From positions 3,596,001 through 3,660,000 of the forward strand of contig NZ_CP134609.1 of NCBI RefSeq assembly GCF_031844705.1: 64,000 nucleotides of DNA, written 5' to 3'. This document shows positions 26,911-35,860 of this stretch, in pieces. The stretch's first letter is position 1. Each line of letters starts with the position of its first letter. The notes beneath the pieces are model-generated. The model did no database searches, was not told where the DNA came from, and saw nothing but the letters and a program-made list of their open reading frames with translations. Position numbers and translations under genes: made by a program. Source of the stretch: Streptomyces sp. ITFR-16 (GTDB lineage: Bacteria > Actinomycetota > Actinomycetes > Streptomycetales > Streptomycetaceae).

Positions 26911-27711
26911 TCAGTCCAGCAGGGCCGCCCTGAACACCTCGCGGTGCTCCGTCAGCCAGGTCTGGAGGCGGTCCCAGCGGGACCATCCGCCGCGTTCGGC
27001 CAGCGCCTGGAGGTAGACGGGGTCGCCGTCGGCCACGCGGCGGGTGACGAAGGACCGGCAGACCTCCGTGGCCTGCTCGACGACGTGGGGCAGCTCGGCG
27101 CGGGCCTGTGGCGTGAGGCCGTAGCTGTCGGCCAGGATGCGCAGCCGCGCGGGCGCGTCCAGCCCCGGGGGGTAGAACGCCGCCGCGGACGCGGGGTCGG
27201 CCAGGGGGACCCAGTAGCGGGCGGTCATGGCGACGTCCCAGAGGGGGCGGCCCGGGGCCGCCTGGTCGAAGTCGATCAGGGCGGCGGCGCGGCCCTCGCG
27301 GAAGACCACGTTGTCCGGGCACACGTCGTTGTGGCACAGCATCGTTCCGCCCTCCGGGTCGGCCAGCTCCCCCGGCCACGCGGCCCGGGTGTCGACCCCG
27401 ACGGCCGCACTGGTCTCGTGCAGGCGCCGCAGCAGGCTCCCCACCGATTCCAGGGCGGTCCGCGTCATCGCCCAGTCCGCGAACGGCGGCAGAGCCACGT
27501 CGCCGGGGACGAAGGTCAGCTGTTCGCGGCCGTCCCCGGTGAGAGCGACCGGGGTCGGCGCCGCGTCGAAGCCGTGCTCCTTCAGCGCCCGGAGGTGGGC
27601 GTGCAGGGCGCGGGCGTTGCGCGGCGCCGGGCGGTCGACCAGCGCGCCCCGGCGGAAGACCGCCCCCGCGTTCGCCATGCCGCCGACCAGTGCCTCGCCC
27701 TCAGCCGTCAT
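26911..27711 (-). CDS. APH-fold phosphotransferase family protein
   Basis: 266 residues. The catalytic loop MLCHNDVCPDNVVFREG and the metal motif AALIDFDQAAPGRPLWDVA (Brenner and DFD) mark the aminoglycoside/homoserine kinase-like clan. The N-lobe is short. The substrate is unknown. The ATG at 27711 is chosen because a TAGCGT box (27719-27724) ends seven bases upstream. A GTG three codons earlier lies inside that box. Confidence 0.83.
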   Translation of the reverse strand: MTAEGEALVGGMANAGAVFRRGALVDRPAPRNARALHAHLRALKEHGFDAAPTPVALTGDGREQLTFVPGDVALPPFADWAMTRTALESVGSLLRRLHETSAAVGVDTRAAWPGELADPEGGTMLCHNDVCPDNVVFREGRAAALIDFDQAAPGRPLWDVAMTARYWVPLADPASAAAFYPPGLDAPARLRILADSYGLTPQARAELPHVVEQATEVCRSFVTRRVADGDPVYLQALAERGGWSRWDRLQTWLTEHREVFRAALLD

Positions 27712-27866
27712 GCCGGTCACGCTATCGCCCCGGAGCCGGAGTTCACCGAGGGCCGGGGCGGCCGGCGCCGCGCCGCTCCCTTGACCTGAAGGGTGCTTGA
27801 GCTCCTAGCGTGCCCCGTAGTCGCTCAGTTGCCCAGTTGCTCATCAGACGACAGGAGAAGGCACCC

Positions 27867-28700
27867 ATGATCCTTGTGACCGGAGCCACCGGAAACATCG
27901 GCAGTGCACTGCTGAAGGAGTTGCACGCATGCGGGGCCGGGCCGCTGAGAGGGCTCACCCGTGATGCCGCGCGGGCCTCCTTCCCCGAGGGGGTCGCGGC
28001 CGCGGAGGGCGACTTCACGGATCCGGCGTCAGTGAAGTCCGCGCTGGAGGGCGTGCGTTCGGTGTTCCTCGTGTCGCGGATCGGCCCGGACGCCGACATC
28101 ATCGAGGCCGCCCGGCAGGCCGGGGTGGAGCATGTGGTGCTGGTCTCGTCGATCACCGCACTGACACACCCGCACCTGGGCCCCGCCGTCGAGAACCTGG
28201 CGGTGGAGCAACTGGTGAAGGACAGCGGGATGGCCTGGACGATCCTGCGGCCGACGCAGTTCGCCTCCAACGCCCTGCTGTGGGCCGCCTCCGTCCGTGA
28301 ACACCGGGCCGTCCGCGCGCCGTTCGCCGACGCGGGGCTGCCGGCCGTTCACCCCGCGGACATCGCGTCGGTGGCACGGGTGGCGCTCACCGAGCCCGGC
28401 CACCGGGGACGGACGTACACCTTGACCGGCCCCGAGCCGGTGTCGCCCCGCCGGCAGGTCGAGGCCATCGCCGCCGCGCTGGGCCGGGAGGTGGCGTTCA
28501 CCGAGATCGGCCGCCAGGAGGCCCACGCGCAGATGGTCGCGGTCGTCGGGGCCGAGGACGCGGACGCGGTGCTCGACGTCATGGGCGGGGACGTCAACGA
28601 CGAGCTGCTGGCGGTGCGCGACACGGTCGCGCGGGTCACGGGGCGCCCGGCCCGGCGGTTCCGGCAGTGGGCCGAGGAGAACACCGCCGCGTTCCGCTGA
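27867..28700 (+). CDS. NmrA-like atypical short-chain reductase (NAD(P)H-binding)
   Basis: 277 residues. The dinucleotide loop ILVTGATGNIGSALLKEL at 2-19 is the GxxGxxG of NmrA/YtfG-type proteins. VVLVSSITALTHPH and the motif ILRPTQFASNALLWA follow. Relatives act as quinone reductases or redox-sensing regulators. AGGAGAAGG precedes the ATG. It stands alone. Confidence 0.87.
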   Translation: MILVTGATGNIGSALLKELHACGAGPLRGLTRDAARASFPEGVAAAEGDFTDPASVKSALEGVRSVFLVSRIGPDADIIEAARQAGVEHVVLVSSITALTHPHLGPAVENLAVEQLVKDSGMAWTILRPTQFASNALLWAASVREHRAVRAPFADAGLPAVHPADIASVARVALTEPGHRGRTYTLTGPEPVSPRRQVEAIAAALGREVAFTEIGRQEAHAQMVAVVGAEDADAVLDVMGGDVNDELLAVRDTVARVTGRPARRFRQWAEENTAAFR

Positions 28701-28755
28701 GCCGCCCGGGCACCGGCCCTGGGCGCGTTCACCCGTACCGCTACCGTCTGCCGTC

Positions 28756-29457
28756 ATGACCGCAGCCGAAGACCGAGCCGCCGCCGAGCCGGACGGGTCC
28801 CTGGCCCGTGCCGCGTACCTGCGGGCCACCCGGGACTCGTACGACACCGTCGCCTCCGACTACGAACTGCTCCTGCGCGACGAGTTGGCCGGCAAGCCGC
28901 TGGAGCGGGCCGTGCTCGCCGCGTTCGCGGAAGGGGCGCGCGGGGCCGGGCCGGTCGCCGATCTCGGGTGCGGGCCCGGGCGGGTGACCGCGCACCTCGA
29001 CGCCCTGGGCGTGGACGCGTTCGGGGTCGATCTGTCGCCCGGGATGGTCGAGGTCGCCCGCCGGACGCACCCGGGGCTGCGGTTCGAGGTGGGGTCCATG
29101 ACCGCCCTGGAGCCGGCCGACGACAGTCTCGGCGGGGTCGTCGCCTGGTACTCGACCGTGCACACGCCCCCGGAGCTGCTGCCCGCCGTGTTCGCCGAGT
29201 GCCACCGGGTGCTGGCGCCCGGGCGGCAGATGCTCCTGGCGTTCAAGGCCGGGGACCGGCTCCGGCATCTGGACCGGGCGTACGGACACGCCCTCTCGCT
29301 CGACGTGTACTGGATGCCTCCCGAGCGGATCGCCGGGCTGCTGGAGGACGCCGGGCTCGTCGTCACCGCCCGGCTGATCCGCGAACCCGACGAGAGCGAG
29401 CGGGGGCGGCAGGGGCCGCAGGCCTTCTTCCTCGCCCACAAGCCCGTACCGGCGTGA
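28756..29457 (+). CDS. Class I SAM-dependent methyltransferase
   Basis: 233 residues. The SAM site reads VADLGCGPGRVTAHLDALG, then GVDLSPGMVEVARR with the ribose-binding Asp. The Methyltransf_11/25 core ends near 190. The substrate is unknown. TACCGT (28742-28747) lies eight bases before the ATG with no ribosome site, possibly leaderless. Convergent with the hydrolase gene. Confidence 0.88.
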   Translation: MTAAEDRAAAEPDGSLARAAYLRATRDSYDTVASDYELLLRDELAGKPLERAVLAAFAEGARGAGPVADLGCGPGRVTAHLDALGVDAFGVDLSPGMVEVARRTHPGLRFEVGSMTALEPADDSLGGVVAWYSTVHTPPELLPAVFAECHRVLAPGRQMLLAFKAGDRLRHLDRAYGHALSLDVYWMPPERIAGLLEDAGLVVTARLIREPDESERGRQGPQAFFLAHKPVPA

Positions 29458-29502
29458 GGGCCGGCGCGGTGGCGTGAGCGCCGGCGCGGCGCCCGGCACC
29501 GC

Positions 29503-30345
29503 TCACCGTGCCAGGAACCCCGCGACGGCCGACGTGAACGCCTCGGCGTCGTCCAGCCACGGATGGTGCCCCGCGCCCGGCTGCACCACGAACGCGGCGG
29601 CGGGGAACAGTGCGGCGAACTCGGCCACCGCGCGCGGCGGGCTGTTCAGGTCGAACTCGCCGGCCAGCAGCAGGGCGGGGCCCGCGAACTCCGCGAGCGC
29701 ACGGCGGGCCGAGGGCGGGTCGAAGGCCCCCTCGGCGCCGAAGTGCGCGACGGCCTGCGGGTTGGCGGGCCGGCTCTCCGCGCGGTGCCGGCGGGCGGCC
29801 TCGTCCCAGCGGCCGCAGAAGAACGGGTCCACCGCCTCCCAGTCCGCGCCCTCGCCGCGGGTGAGCGCCTCCAGCGCGGCGTACGCGGCCGGGAACCACG
29901 GTTCGCCGCTCCGCAGCCCGGCGAGTTCCCGGCGCTCCTCCCCCGTGATCTCGATGCCCACGGCCCGGGTGCCCGGGGTGACCAGGACGAGCCTGCCGAC
30001 CCGGTCCGGGTACCGGGCGGCGTACTGGGCGGCGATGTTCGCCCCGGCGGAGTGGCCGAGCAGATCCGTGCGGGCGAGGCCCAGGTGGCGGCGCAGCGCC
30101 TCGATGTCGTCGACGAGACGGTCGCAGCGGTAAGTGGCGGGGTCCTCGGGGACCTCGGACCGGCCCGTGCCGCGCAGGTCGGGAACGATCAGACGGCGAT
30201 GGGCGGACAGGCCGCCGAGTTCACCCAGGTAGCGGGAGTCGGCGGGCCCTCCCGGGACGCAGATCAGCGGGTCGCCGGGCCGCTCCTCCCCGTACACGCG
30301 GTGGGCGAGCCGGGTTCCGTCGGGCGCTGCGCAGAAGGTCGTCAT
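29503..30345 (-). CDS. Alpha/beta hydrolase, proline-iminopeptidase-like
   Basis: 280 residues. Oxyanion loop CVPGGPADSRYL, nucleophile elbow LLGHSAGANIAA (Ser), the acid probably in LAGEFDLNSP, and His in PGAGHHPWLDD. The HGGPG-like start (PGGPA) recalls proline iminopeptidases, but the substrate is open. It is divergent from an HTH gene, with a perfect 30-bp palindrome between them. Confidence 0.86.
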   Translation of the reverse strand: MTTFCAAPDGTRLAHRVYGEERPGDPLICVPGGPADSRYLGELGGLSAHRRLIVPDLRGTGRSEVPEDPATYRCDRLVDDIEALRRHLGLARTDLLGHSAGANIAAQYAARYPDRVGRLVLVTPGTRAVGIEITGEERRELAGLRSGEPWFPAAYAALEALTRGEGADWEAVDPFFCGRWDEAARRHRAESRPANPQAVAHFGAEGAFDPPSARRALAEFAGPALLLAGEFDLNSPPRAVAEFAALFPAAAFVVQPGAGHHPWLDDAEAFTSAVAGFLAR

Positions 30346-30361
30346 GGGGGCAGCGTGACAC

Positions 30362-30391
30362 CCATAACCTGGTTGTACAACCAGGTTATGG
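30362..30391. promoter_or_regulatory. Perfect 30-bp palindrome, probable divergent operator
   Basis: The left half is CCATAACCTGGTTGT and the right half its exact complement, with no spacer. It begins 16 bases upstream of the hydrolase start and ends 28 bases upstream of the HTH start. Its length and perfection indicate a dimer or tetramer operator shared by both genes. Confidence 0.8.
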
Positions 30392-30419
30392 AGCGTGCTG
30401 TTCGCGGTATAACTGAACC

Positions 30420-31025
30420 GTGGCAGGCGGAGAGAACACCCAGCAGGACCCCGGGACGCTGACCGAGGAACAGGCCGCGCGGATGCTCGCCGGCATGAAC
30501 GACGTCATCCGCGCGGGCGAGGAGATGCGCAGGCTCCGCGCCGAGATGATCAAGGTGTTCGTCGGTTTCGGCTGGACCCAGGACCGCATCGCCCGGCTCA
30601 CCGACATGAGTCAGCCCGCCGTGTCCAAGCAGGTGATGAAGCACCGGAGCGACGGCCCGCCGCCCCCGGTGGACCTCGCGCTCGGCCAGGGCGACCGCCC
30701 CTGGCTGGAGGGACGGTTGTGGGCCCTGGCCGAGGACATCGCGGAGACGTACGCCGCCTCCGCCCGCTGCACCCCCTGCGTCGACGCGCTCACGCGCGGC
30801 AGGAAGCACTTCACGCCCGAGAACGTCGACGCGCTGCGACGGCTCGTCGAGGACGATCTGCGGCGGTACGGCGAGGAGCTGCCCGCCCACCGGGCCGCGT
30901 ACGACGAGATCGCCCGGGGTCTGGACCTGCCCTCCCGGTCCGCCGCCACCCCGGCCGGCTCGCCCTCCGTACGCCGCACCCTCGCCCACCGGATCCAGCG
31001 CGACCGGCTCGGGGGCCTCGCCTGA
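30420..31025 (+). CDS. Helix-turn-helix DNA-binding protein (sigma-region-4-like)
   Basis: 201 residues. The HTH lies near 42-75: KVFVGFGWTQDRIARLTDMSQPAVSKQVMKH, close to the sigma-70 region 4 and MerR-like sensor HTHs. The C-terminal part is helical and has a CTPC pair. GTG start, with TATAAC (30408-30413) ending six bases before it, probably leaderless. It is the natural candidate to bind the palindrome upstream and to control the divergent hydrolase. Confidence 0.75.
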   Translation: MAGGENTQQDPGTLTEEQAARMLAGMNDVIRAGEEMRRLRAEMIKVFVGFGWTQDRIARLTDMSQPAVSKQVMKHRSDGPPPPVDLALGQGDRPWLEGRLWALAEDIAETYAASARCTPCVDALTRGRKHFTPENVDALRRLVEDDLRRYGEELPAHRAAYDEIARGLDLPSRSAATPAGSPSVRRTLAHRIQRDRLGGLA

Positions 31026-31097
31026 CCCGGGCCGCCGGCCGGGCACCGATCGCCTCACCGCCGGTGTCGGCGCGGGCGTCGAGACGCCCGGGGCCCG

Positions 31098-32258
31098 TCA
31101 CCGCACCGCCACCGCCGCGCTCGCCGCCCGCAGCACCTCCCCGCCGCCCCCCATCAGCAGATCCGTGCTGTCCGCCCACTGGTCGACGACCCCGGTCAGC
31201 GGCAGGCCGCGCAGGTCCGGGTCGGTGATCGAGGCGGCCAGCAGGCGGGCGAGGCGTTCCGCGTGCAGGACCAGGAACGGGCGGCCGTGGTACGGGCGGG
31301 GCGCCGGGTCCACCGGGTCGACGAGCCCCGTCTCGTTCTGCCGGACCGCCAACGCCTCGTACGCCGCGCACAGATGGCGCTCCCGCGTGGGGTGGTCCGT
31401 CGCGGCCAGCGCACCCCGCAACGAGGGCGCCAGCGCGTCGGCCGCGTCCAGCCGGGCGAAGGCGCTGCCCAGCCACTTGCCGTACGGGACATAGCGGCGC
31501 TCCAGCAGGAGGCTCAGCCGCATGAGGTCGCGGACCAGCCGGGCGGCGACGACGGCGGAGCCGAGGGCATCACCCGCCTCGGCGCAGCGCCCGACGAAGG
31601 CCTCCTCCTGGGAGACGCGCTGCCACTGGCAGGCCAGGACGTAGCGCCAGACCTGTTCGGGGTAGCGGGCCAGCCTGCGGCGGGCGGTGGCGAGGAGGCC
31701 GGGTCCGTCGTGGAACACCGCCCCGGCCGTGATCCCGGCCAGCCGCTGCTGCGGCATCGCGAGCCAGTCCCGGACGGCCGGTTCGCGGGCGGTGGCGTCG
31801 AAGCCCGCCTCCCTGGTCAGCCAGGCGCCGATGTCGTGCGGGAGGACGCGGTGGTCGACGGGCCCGTCGGTCACGGCCATGTGCCCGACCGCGTCGAGCG
31901 GATCGTCGGCGGCGACGAAGTGCGTGGGCCAGCCCCGGACCTGCTTGGGCAGCCGGTCCGCGAGCAGCCGCCGGATCGCCTCGCCGTGCGCCGCCGCGTC
32001 CCGGGGCGCGAGGAAGAGGTCGAGGCGCGGGCCCCAGTCGTGGTCGGCCGACCGCGCGCTGTCGAAGCCGAGCACCTCCGAGCCGGGGCCGATCCGCGCG
32101 GCGGCGTACGGCAGACCGGGGAAGGCCTCGTCGAGGAGCGGGCGCACCTCCTCCTCGTACAGGATCCGGGAGAGCTCCAGACCGGGCAGGAAGGCGGGTC
32201 CGGGGCCGGGCACACGGTGGCCTGGCATGGGGTCGTCGGGCATGGGGTCGTCGGGCAT
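31098..32258 (-). CDS. DUF4037 domain protein, nucleotidyltransferase-like
   Basis: 386 residues from the ATG of MPDDPMPDDPMPG. The N-terminal half keeps a nucleotidyltransferase-like motif (GSEVLGFDSARSADHDWGPRLDLFL: GS, then DxD). The DUF4037 half runs from about 140 to 330 (YGKWLGSAFARLDAADAL). An antibiotic nucleotidyltransferase or a tRNA-type role are both possible and I cannot choose. CACAGT six bases before the ATG is a weak match to the leaderless box. Confidence 0.8.
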   Translation of the reverse strand: MPDDPMPDDPMPGHRVPGPGPAFLPGLELSRILYEEEVRPLLDEAFPGLPYAAARIGPGSEVLGFDSARSADHDWGPRLDLFLAPRDAAAHGEAIRRLLADRLPKQVRGWPTHFVAADDPLDAVGHMAVTDGPVDHRVLPHDIGAWLTREAGFDATAREPAVRDWLAMPQQRLAGITAGAVFHDGPGLLATARRRLARYPEQVWRYVLACQWQRVSQEEAFVGRCAEAGDALGSAVVAARLVRDLMRLSLLLERRYVPYGKWLGSAFARLDAADALAPSLRGALAATDHPTRERHLCAAYEALAVRQNETGLVDPVDPAPRPYHGRPFLVLHAERLARLLAASITDPDLRGLPLTGVVDQWADSTDLLMGGGGEVLRAASAAVAVR

Positions 32259-32413
32259 GCGGTCACTGTGCGGGGCGCGGGCGCCTGCGGCCAGCCCTTT
32301 ACGCCGCCCGCGCCAACGGGCCCCGGCCCTGACTCCGGCCACGGCCCCGGCCCGACCCCGAAACATCCACTTGCGGACGATCTGCCACAGACCGAATTGT
32401 TACGCTGACGGAC

Positions 32414-32902
32414 ATGACGGCCATGGCACCCACCCGCACCGCACCCGACCTCTCCTACCTGCTGGACCACACCAGTCACGTCCTGCGGACCCAGATGTCG
32501 GCGGCGCTCGCCGAGATCGGACTCACCGCACGGATGCACTGCGTCCTGGTCCACGCCCTGGAGGAGGAGCGCACCCAGATCCAGCTCGCCGAGATCGGCG
32601 ACATGGACAAGACCACGATGGTGGTGACGGTGGACGCCCTGGAGAGCGCCGGGCTCGCCGAGCGCCGCCCCTCCAGCCGGGACCGCCGGGCCCGGATCAT
32701 CGCCGTCACCGAGAAGGGTGCCGCGCTGGCCGCGCGGAGCCAGGAGATCGTGGACCGGGTGCACACGGACGCGCTGGGCAGCCTCTCGCGCACGGACCGG
32801 GAGACGCTCACGCGTGCGCTGAACCAGCTGGTGAGCGAGCATCTGGCCACCCCCGCCGAGAACCCGCGCCCGGTCCGCCGGGCCCGCCAGAGCCAGAAGT
32901 AG
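32414..32902 (+). CDS. MarR-family transcription regulator
   Basis: 162 residues. A MarR winged helix: helices 3-4 in QIQLAEIGDMDKTTMVVTVDALESAGLAERRPSSRDRRARI, with the wing in SRDRRARIIAVTEKG. A TACGCT box (32401-32406) ends seven bases before the ATG, so the transcript is probably leaderless. It lies 132 bases upstream of an EmrB/QacA-type exporter on the same strand and is the likely repressor of it. Confidence 0.9.
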   Translation: MTAMAPTRTAPDLSYLLDHTSHVLRTQMSAALAEIGLTARMHCVLVHALEEERTQIQLAEIGDMDKTTMVVTVDALESAGLAERRPSSRDRRARIIAVTEKGAALAARSQEIVDRVHTDALGSLSRTDRETLTRALNQLVSEHLATPAENPRPVRRARQSQK

Positions 32903-33034
32903 CCGCCCCGACCTCGCACCCGCGACCTCGCACCCGCACCGCGCCATTCACGGAAACAAGAACCGAAAGAAATAGTCTGCAACAAAACCATCTGCTACGT
33001 TCTCTCTTGTCGACCCGACCGACAGGAGAGCCCG

Positions 33035-34507
33035 ATGTCCGCCCCTGCTCCCACCGCACCCGCACCCGCACCCGTCCCGGCAGCCGCTCCCCGAGCGCGC
33101 CGGCTCGCGCTCGGGGTGATCGCCACCGGTCTGCTGATGACCGTGCTCGACGGCTCGATCGTGACCGTGGCGATGCCCGCCATCCAGGACGATCTCGGCT
33201 TCACACCCGCCGGGCTCAGCTGGGTCGTCAACGCCTACCTGATCGCCTTCGGCGGTCTGCTGCTGCTCTCCGGACGGCTCGGTGACCTCATCGGCCGCAA
33301 GCGGATGTTCCTGACCGGCACCGCCGTCTTCACCGCCGCCTCGCTGCTGGCGGGCGCGGCCGGGGCCCCTGCGCTGCTGATCGCCGCACGCTTCCTCCAG
33401 GGCGCAGGCAGCGCCATGGCGTCCGCCGTCGGCCTGGGCATCCTGGTCACCCTCTTCACCGAGAGCCGCGAACGGGCCCGGGCCATAGCCGTGTTCAGCT
33501 TCACCGGCGCGGCGGGGGCCTCGATCGGCCAGGTGCTCGGCGGGCTGCTCACCGACGCCCTCGGCTGGCACTGGATCTTCTTCATCAATCTGCCGATCGG
33601 GCTCGCGGCCCTGCTCGTCGCCATGCGCGTCCTGCCCTCGGACCGGGGGCCCGGCCTCGCGGGCGGCGCCGACGCGACGGGCGCGCTCCTGGTCACCTCG
33701 GGGCTGATGGTGGGCATCTACTCCGTCGTCGAGGTCGAGTCGTACGGCTGGGTGTCGCTCCACACGCTCGGCCCAGGCGCCCTCGCACTGGTCCTGCTCG
33801 CCCTGTTCGTCGTACGGCAGGCCACGGCCGCCGCCCCGCTCCTGCCGCTGCGGATCCTGCGCTCGCGCAGTGTGGCGGGCGCGAATCTGATCCAACTCCT
33901 CATGGTGGCCGCGCTGTTCTCGTTCCAGATCCTCGTGGCGCTGTATCTGCAGCAGGTGCTCGCCTACGGTGCCACCGCCACCGGGATCGCGATGCTGCCC
34001 GCCGCCACCGTGATCGGCGCGGTCTCGCTCGGGATCTCCGCCCGGCTGAGCACGCGGTTCGGTGAGCGGAACGTGCTGCTGCTCGGGCTGGTCCTGCTGA
34101 TGAGCCTGCTGGGCCTGCTCACCCGGGTGCCGGTCCACGCGCACTACGCCACGGATCTTCTTCCGGTGATGCTGCTGGCCGCCGGCTTCGGCCTCGCGCT
34201 CCCCGCGCTGACCACGCTCGGGATGTCGGGGGCGGGCGAGCGGGACGCCGGTCTCGCCTCCGGCCTGTTCAACACGACCCAGCAGATCGGGATGGCCCTC
34301 GGCGTCGCCGTCCTGTCGACGCTGGCGGCCTCCCGCACCGAGACCCTGCTCGCCGGGGGCCACGGCCGGGCCGAGGCGCTGACGGGCGGCTACCACCTGG
34401 CCTTCGCGGTCGGCACCGGCCTGCTCGTGGCGGCGTTCCTCGTCGCCCTCCTGGTGCTCGCCCGCCCGGGCCGCGCGAAGGCCGCGAAGGCCGCGCCGGC
34501 CCCCTGA
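33035..34507 (+). CDS. EmrB/QacA-family MFS drug exporter (DHA2, 14 helices)
   Basis: 490 residues with about 14 membrane helices. Motif A GRLGDLIGRKRMF and motif C FSFTGAAGASIGQVLGGLLTD identify a DHA2 proton antiporter. TM1 carries the motif D-like LLMTVLDGSIVTVAMPAIQ. The first 25 residues are an Ala/Pro leader. ACAGGAGAG precedes the ATG. The upstream gap holds two near-identical TCTGCaAC/TCTGCtAC blocks (32976 and 32991). Confidence 0.91.
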   Translation: MSAPAPTAPAPAPVPAAAPRARRLALGVIATGLLMTVLDGSIVTVAMPAIQDDLGFTPAGLSWVVNAYLIAFGGLLLLSGRLGDLIGRKRMFLTGTAVFTAASLLAGAAGAPALLIAARFLQGAGSAMASAVGLGILVTLFTESRERARAIAVFSFTGAAGASIGQVLGGLLTDALGWHWIFFINLPIGLAALLVAMRVLPSDRGPGLAGGADATGALLVTSGLMVGIYSVVEVESYGWVSLHTLGPGALALVLLALFVVRQATAAAPLLPLRILRSRSVAGANLIQLLMVAALFSFQILVALYLQQVLAYGATATGIAMLPAATVIGAVSLGISARLSTRFGERNVLLLGLVLLMSLLGLLTRVPVHAHYATDLLPVMLLAAGFGLALPALTTLGMSGAGERDAGLASGLFNTTQQIGMALGVAVLSTLAASRTETLLAGGHGRAEALTGGYHLAFAVGTGLLVAAFLVALLVLARPGRAKAAKAAPAP

Positions 34508-34602
34508 CCACCGCCCGGCCCCACCACCCTTCTTCACTGCCCGGCCCCACCGTCCTGGCCCCACCGCCGGACCACCGAGAACCCACCACCTGGAGAACCG
34601 CC

Positions 34603-35085
34603 ATGAGTACGCGACCCACCCCCGGCACCGGCCCCGCCCCGCGCGTGCTCACCGACGCCGAACTGTCCCGGCTGCTCGCGGAGCAGCAGTTCGGGGTCCT
34701 GGCGAGCGTGCGCGGCACCGGGCATCCGCATCTGACGACGGTGACCTACTCCTGGGACGCCGAGGAGCGCGTGGTCCGCGTCTCCAGCACGGCCGACCGC
34801 CTCAAGCCGCGCCAGTTGCGCGCCGATCCGCGGGCCGCGCTGCATGTGAACGGACCGGACGTGTTCTCGTTCGCGGTCGCCGAGGGGGAGGCGGAGGTGT
34901 CGGAGCCGGCGGCGGTCGCGGGGGACGCGGTGGGCCGGGAACTGCTGTCGCTGACCCCGGGGTTCGCGGACCCGGCCGACACGGCGGCCTTCCTGGCCCA
35001 GGTCGTCGCGGACCGGCGCGTGGTGATCAGACTCCGCGTCTCCCGGCTGTACGGAACGGCGCTGGACATCCCGGCCGCGGACTGA
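34603..35085 (+). CDS. PPOX-class F420-dependent oxidoreductase
   Basis: 160 residues. Split beta-barrel: LLAEQQFGVLASVRGTGHPHLTTVTYSWD, then VRVSSTADRLKPRQLRADPRAALHV, as in TIGR03618 proteins. GGAGAA precedes the ATG. It follows the exporter gene by 95 bases and may be cotranscribed with it. Confidence 0.87.
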   Translation: MSTRPTPGTGPAPRVLTDAELSRLLAEQQFGVLASVRGTGHPHLTTVTYSWDAEERVVRVSSTADRLKPRQLRADPRAALHVNGPDVFSFAVAEGEAEVSEPAAVAGDAVGRELLSLTPGFADPADTAAFLAQVVADRRVVIRLRVSRLYGTALDIPAAD

Positions 35086-35148
35086 AGGGACCCCGGGGCC
35101 GCACCCCGAAGGCGGCCCCGGCTCCTGTCCACCGGGGTGCCCGCAGCC

Positions 35149-35835
35149 CTACCGGCCGCCGCCGTCGCCGCCCTCAAGACCCGACCGCAGCTGTACGAAG
35201 CCGAGTTCGGCCGCCGCGACCGCGTCCCCGTACACCTGGTCCGCGCTGCTGCCCTCGCTGATCCGCCGCCAGTTGTCCAGGGCGAGGATGCGCAGGACCG
35301 CGACGATCTGGCCCGCCGCCAGCCGGTCGGGGGCCCGGCCGCCGAGGGCGCGGGCGAGCGCGTCCTCGGAACGGCTCTGGTACGCGTAGAGGCGCGCGAC
35401 CAGGGACGGGGTCCCGTACAGCAGCCGGTGGAAGGCCAGTACCTCCGGCACGTCGCACAGCCCGGTGACCGGGTCGCGCCGCTCCAGACCGGTCAGGAAG
35501 TGGCGCCGCAGCGCGTCCAGCGGGGATGTGCCCTCGGCGCGGCCGGCGACGACCCGGGCGGCCTCGTCCTCGTGGTCGGCGAACCGGTGCAGGGCCAGGT
35601 CCTCCTTGGCCGGGAAGTACCGGAACAGCGTCGGCTTGGAGATGTCCGCCGCGGCCGCGATCTCGGCCACCGACACCTTGTCGAAGCCGCGCTCCAGGAA
35701 GAGGGCGATCGCCGCGTCGGAGACCGCCTGATAGGTCAGCTGTTTCTTCCGCTCCCGCAGGCTCATCGGCGCGTGCGGCCCACGGGCCGCCTCCTCGTCC
35801 GCCGACCCGCCGGACCTGGCCTTCTCTGCGCTCAT
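35149..35835 (-). CDS. TetR-family transcription regulator
   Basis: 228 residues from ATG 35835. The TetR HTH lies near 35-80: AVSDAAIALFLERGFDKVSVAEIAAAADISKPTLFRYFPAKEDL. The C-terminal ligand domain resembles the MftR-like TetR_C_17 group. A TACGCT box (35844-35849) lies eight bases upstream. A GTG/ATG extension of seven codons is possible. The target may be the convergent PPOX and exporter genes. Confidence 0.87.
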   Translation of the reverse strand: MSAEKARSGGSADEEAARGPHAPMSLRERKKQLTYQAVSDAAIALFLERGFDKVSVAEIAAAADISKPTLFRYFPAKEDLALHRFADHEDEAARVVAGRAEGTSPLDALRRHFLTGLERRDPVTGLCDVPEVLAFHRLLYGTPSLVARLYAYQSRSEDALARALGGRAPDRLAAGQIVAVLRILALDNWRRISEGSSADQVYGDAVAAAELGFVQLRSGLEGGDGGGR

Positions 35836-35860
35836 GACCATGAAGCGTACGCCCATGATC

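Noticed and set aside
27741..27751. GTTCACCGAGG identical to a PHO unit, upstream of the NmrA-like gene (also GTTCACCCGTA at 28728)
   Set aside because: Single units without an 11-base direct-repeat partner do not make a PhoP site.
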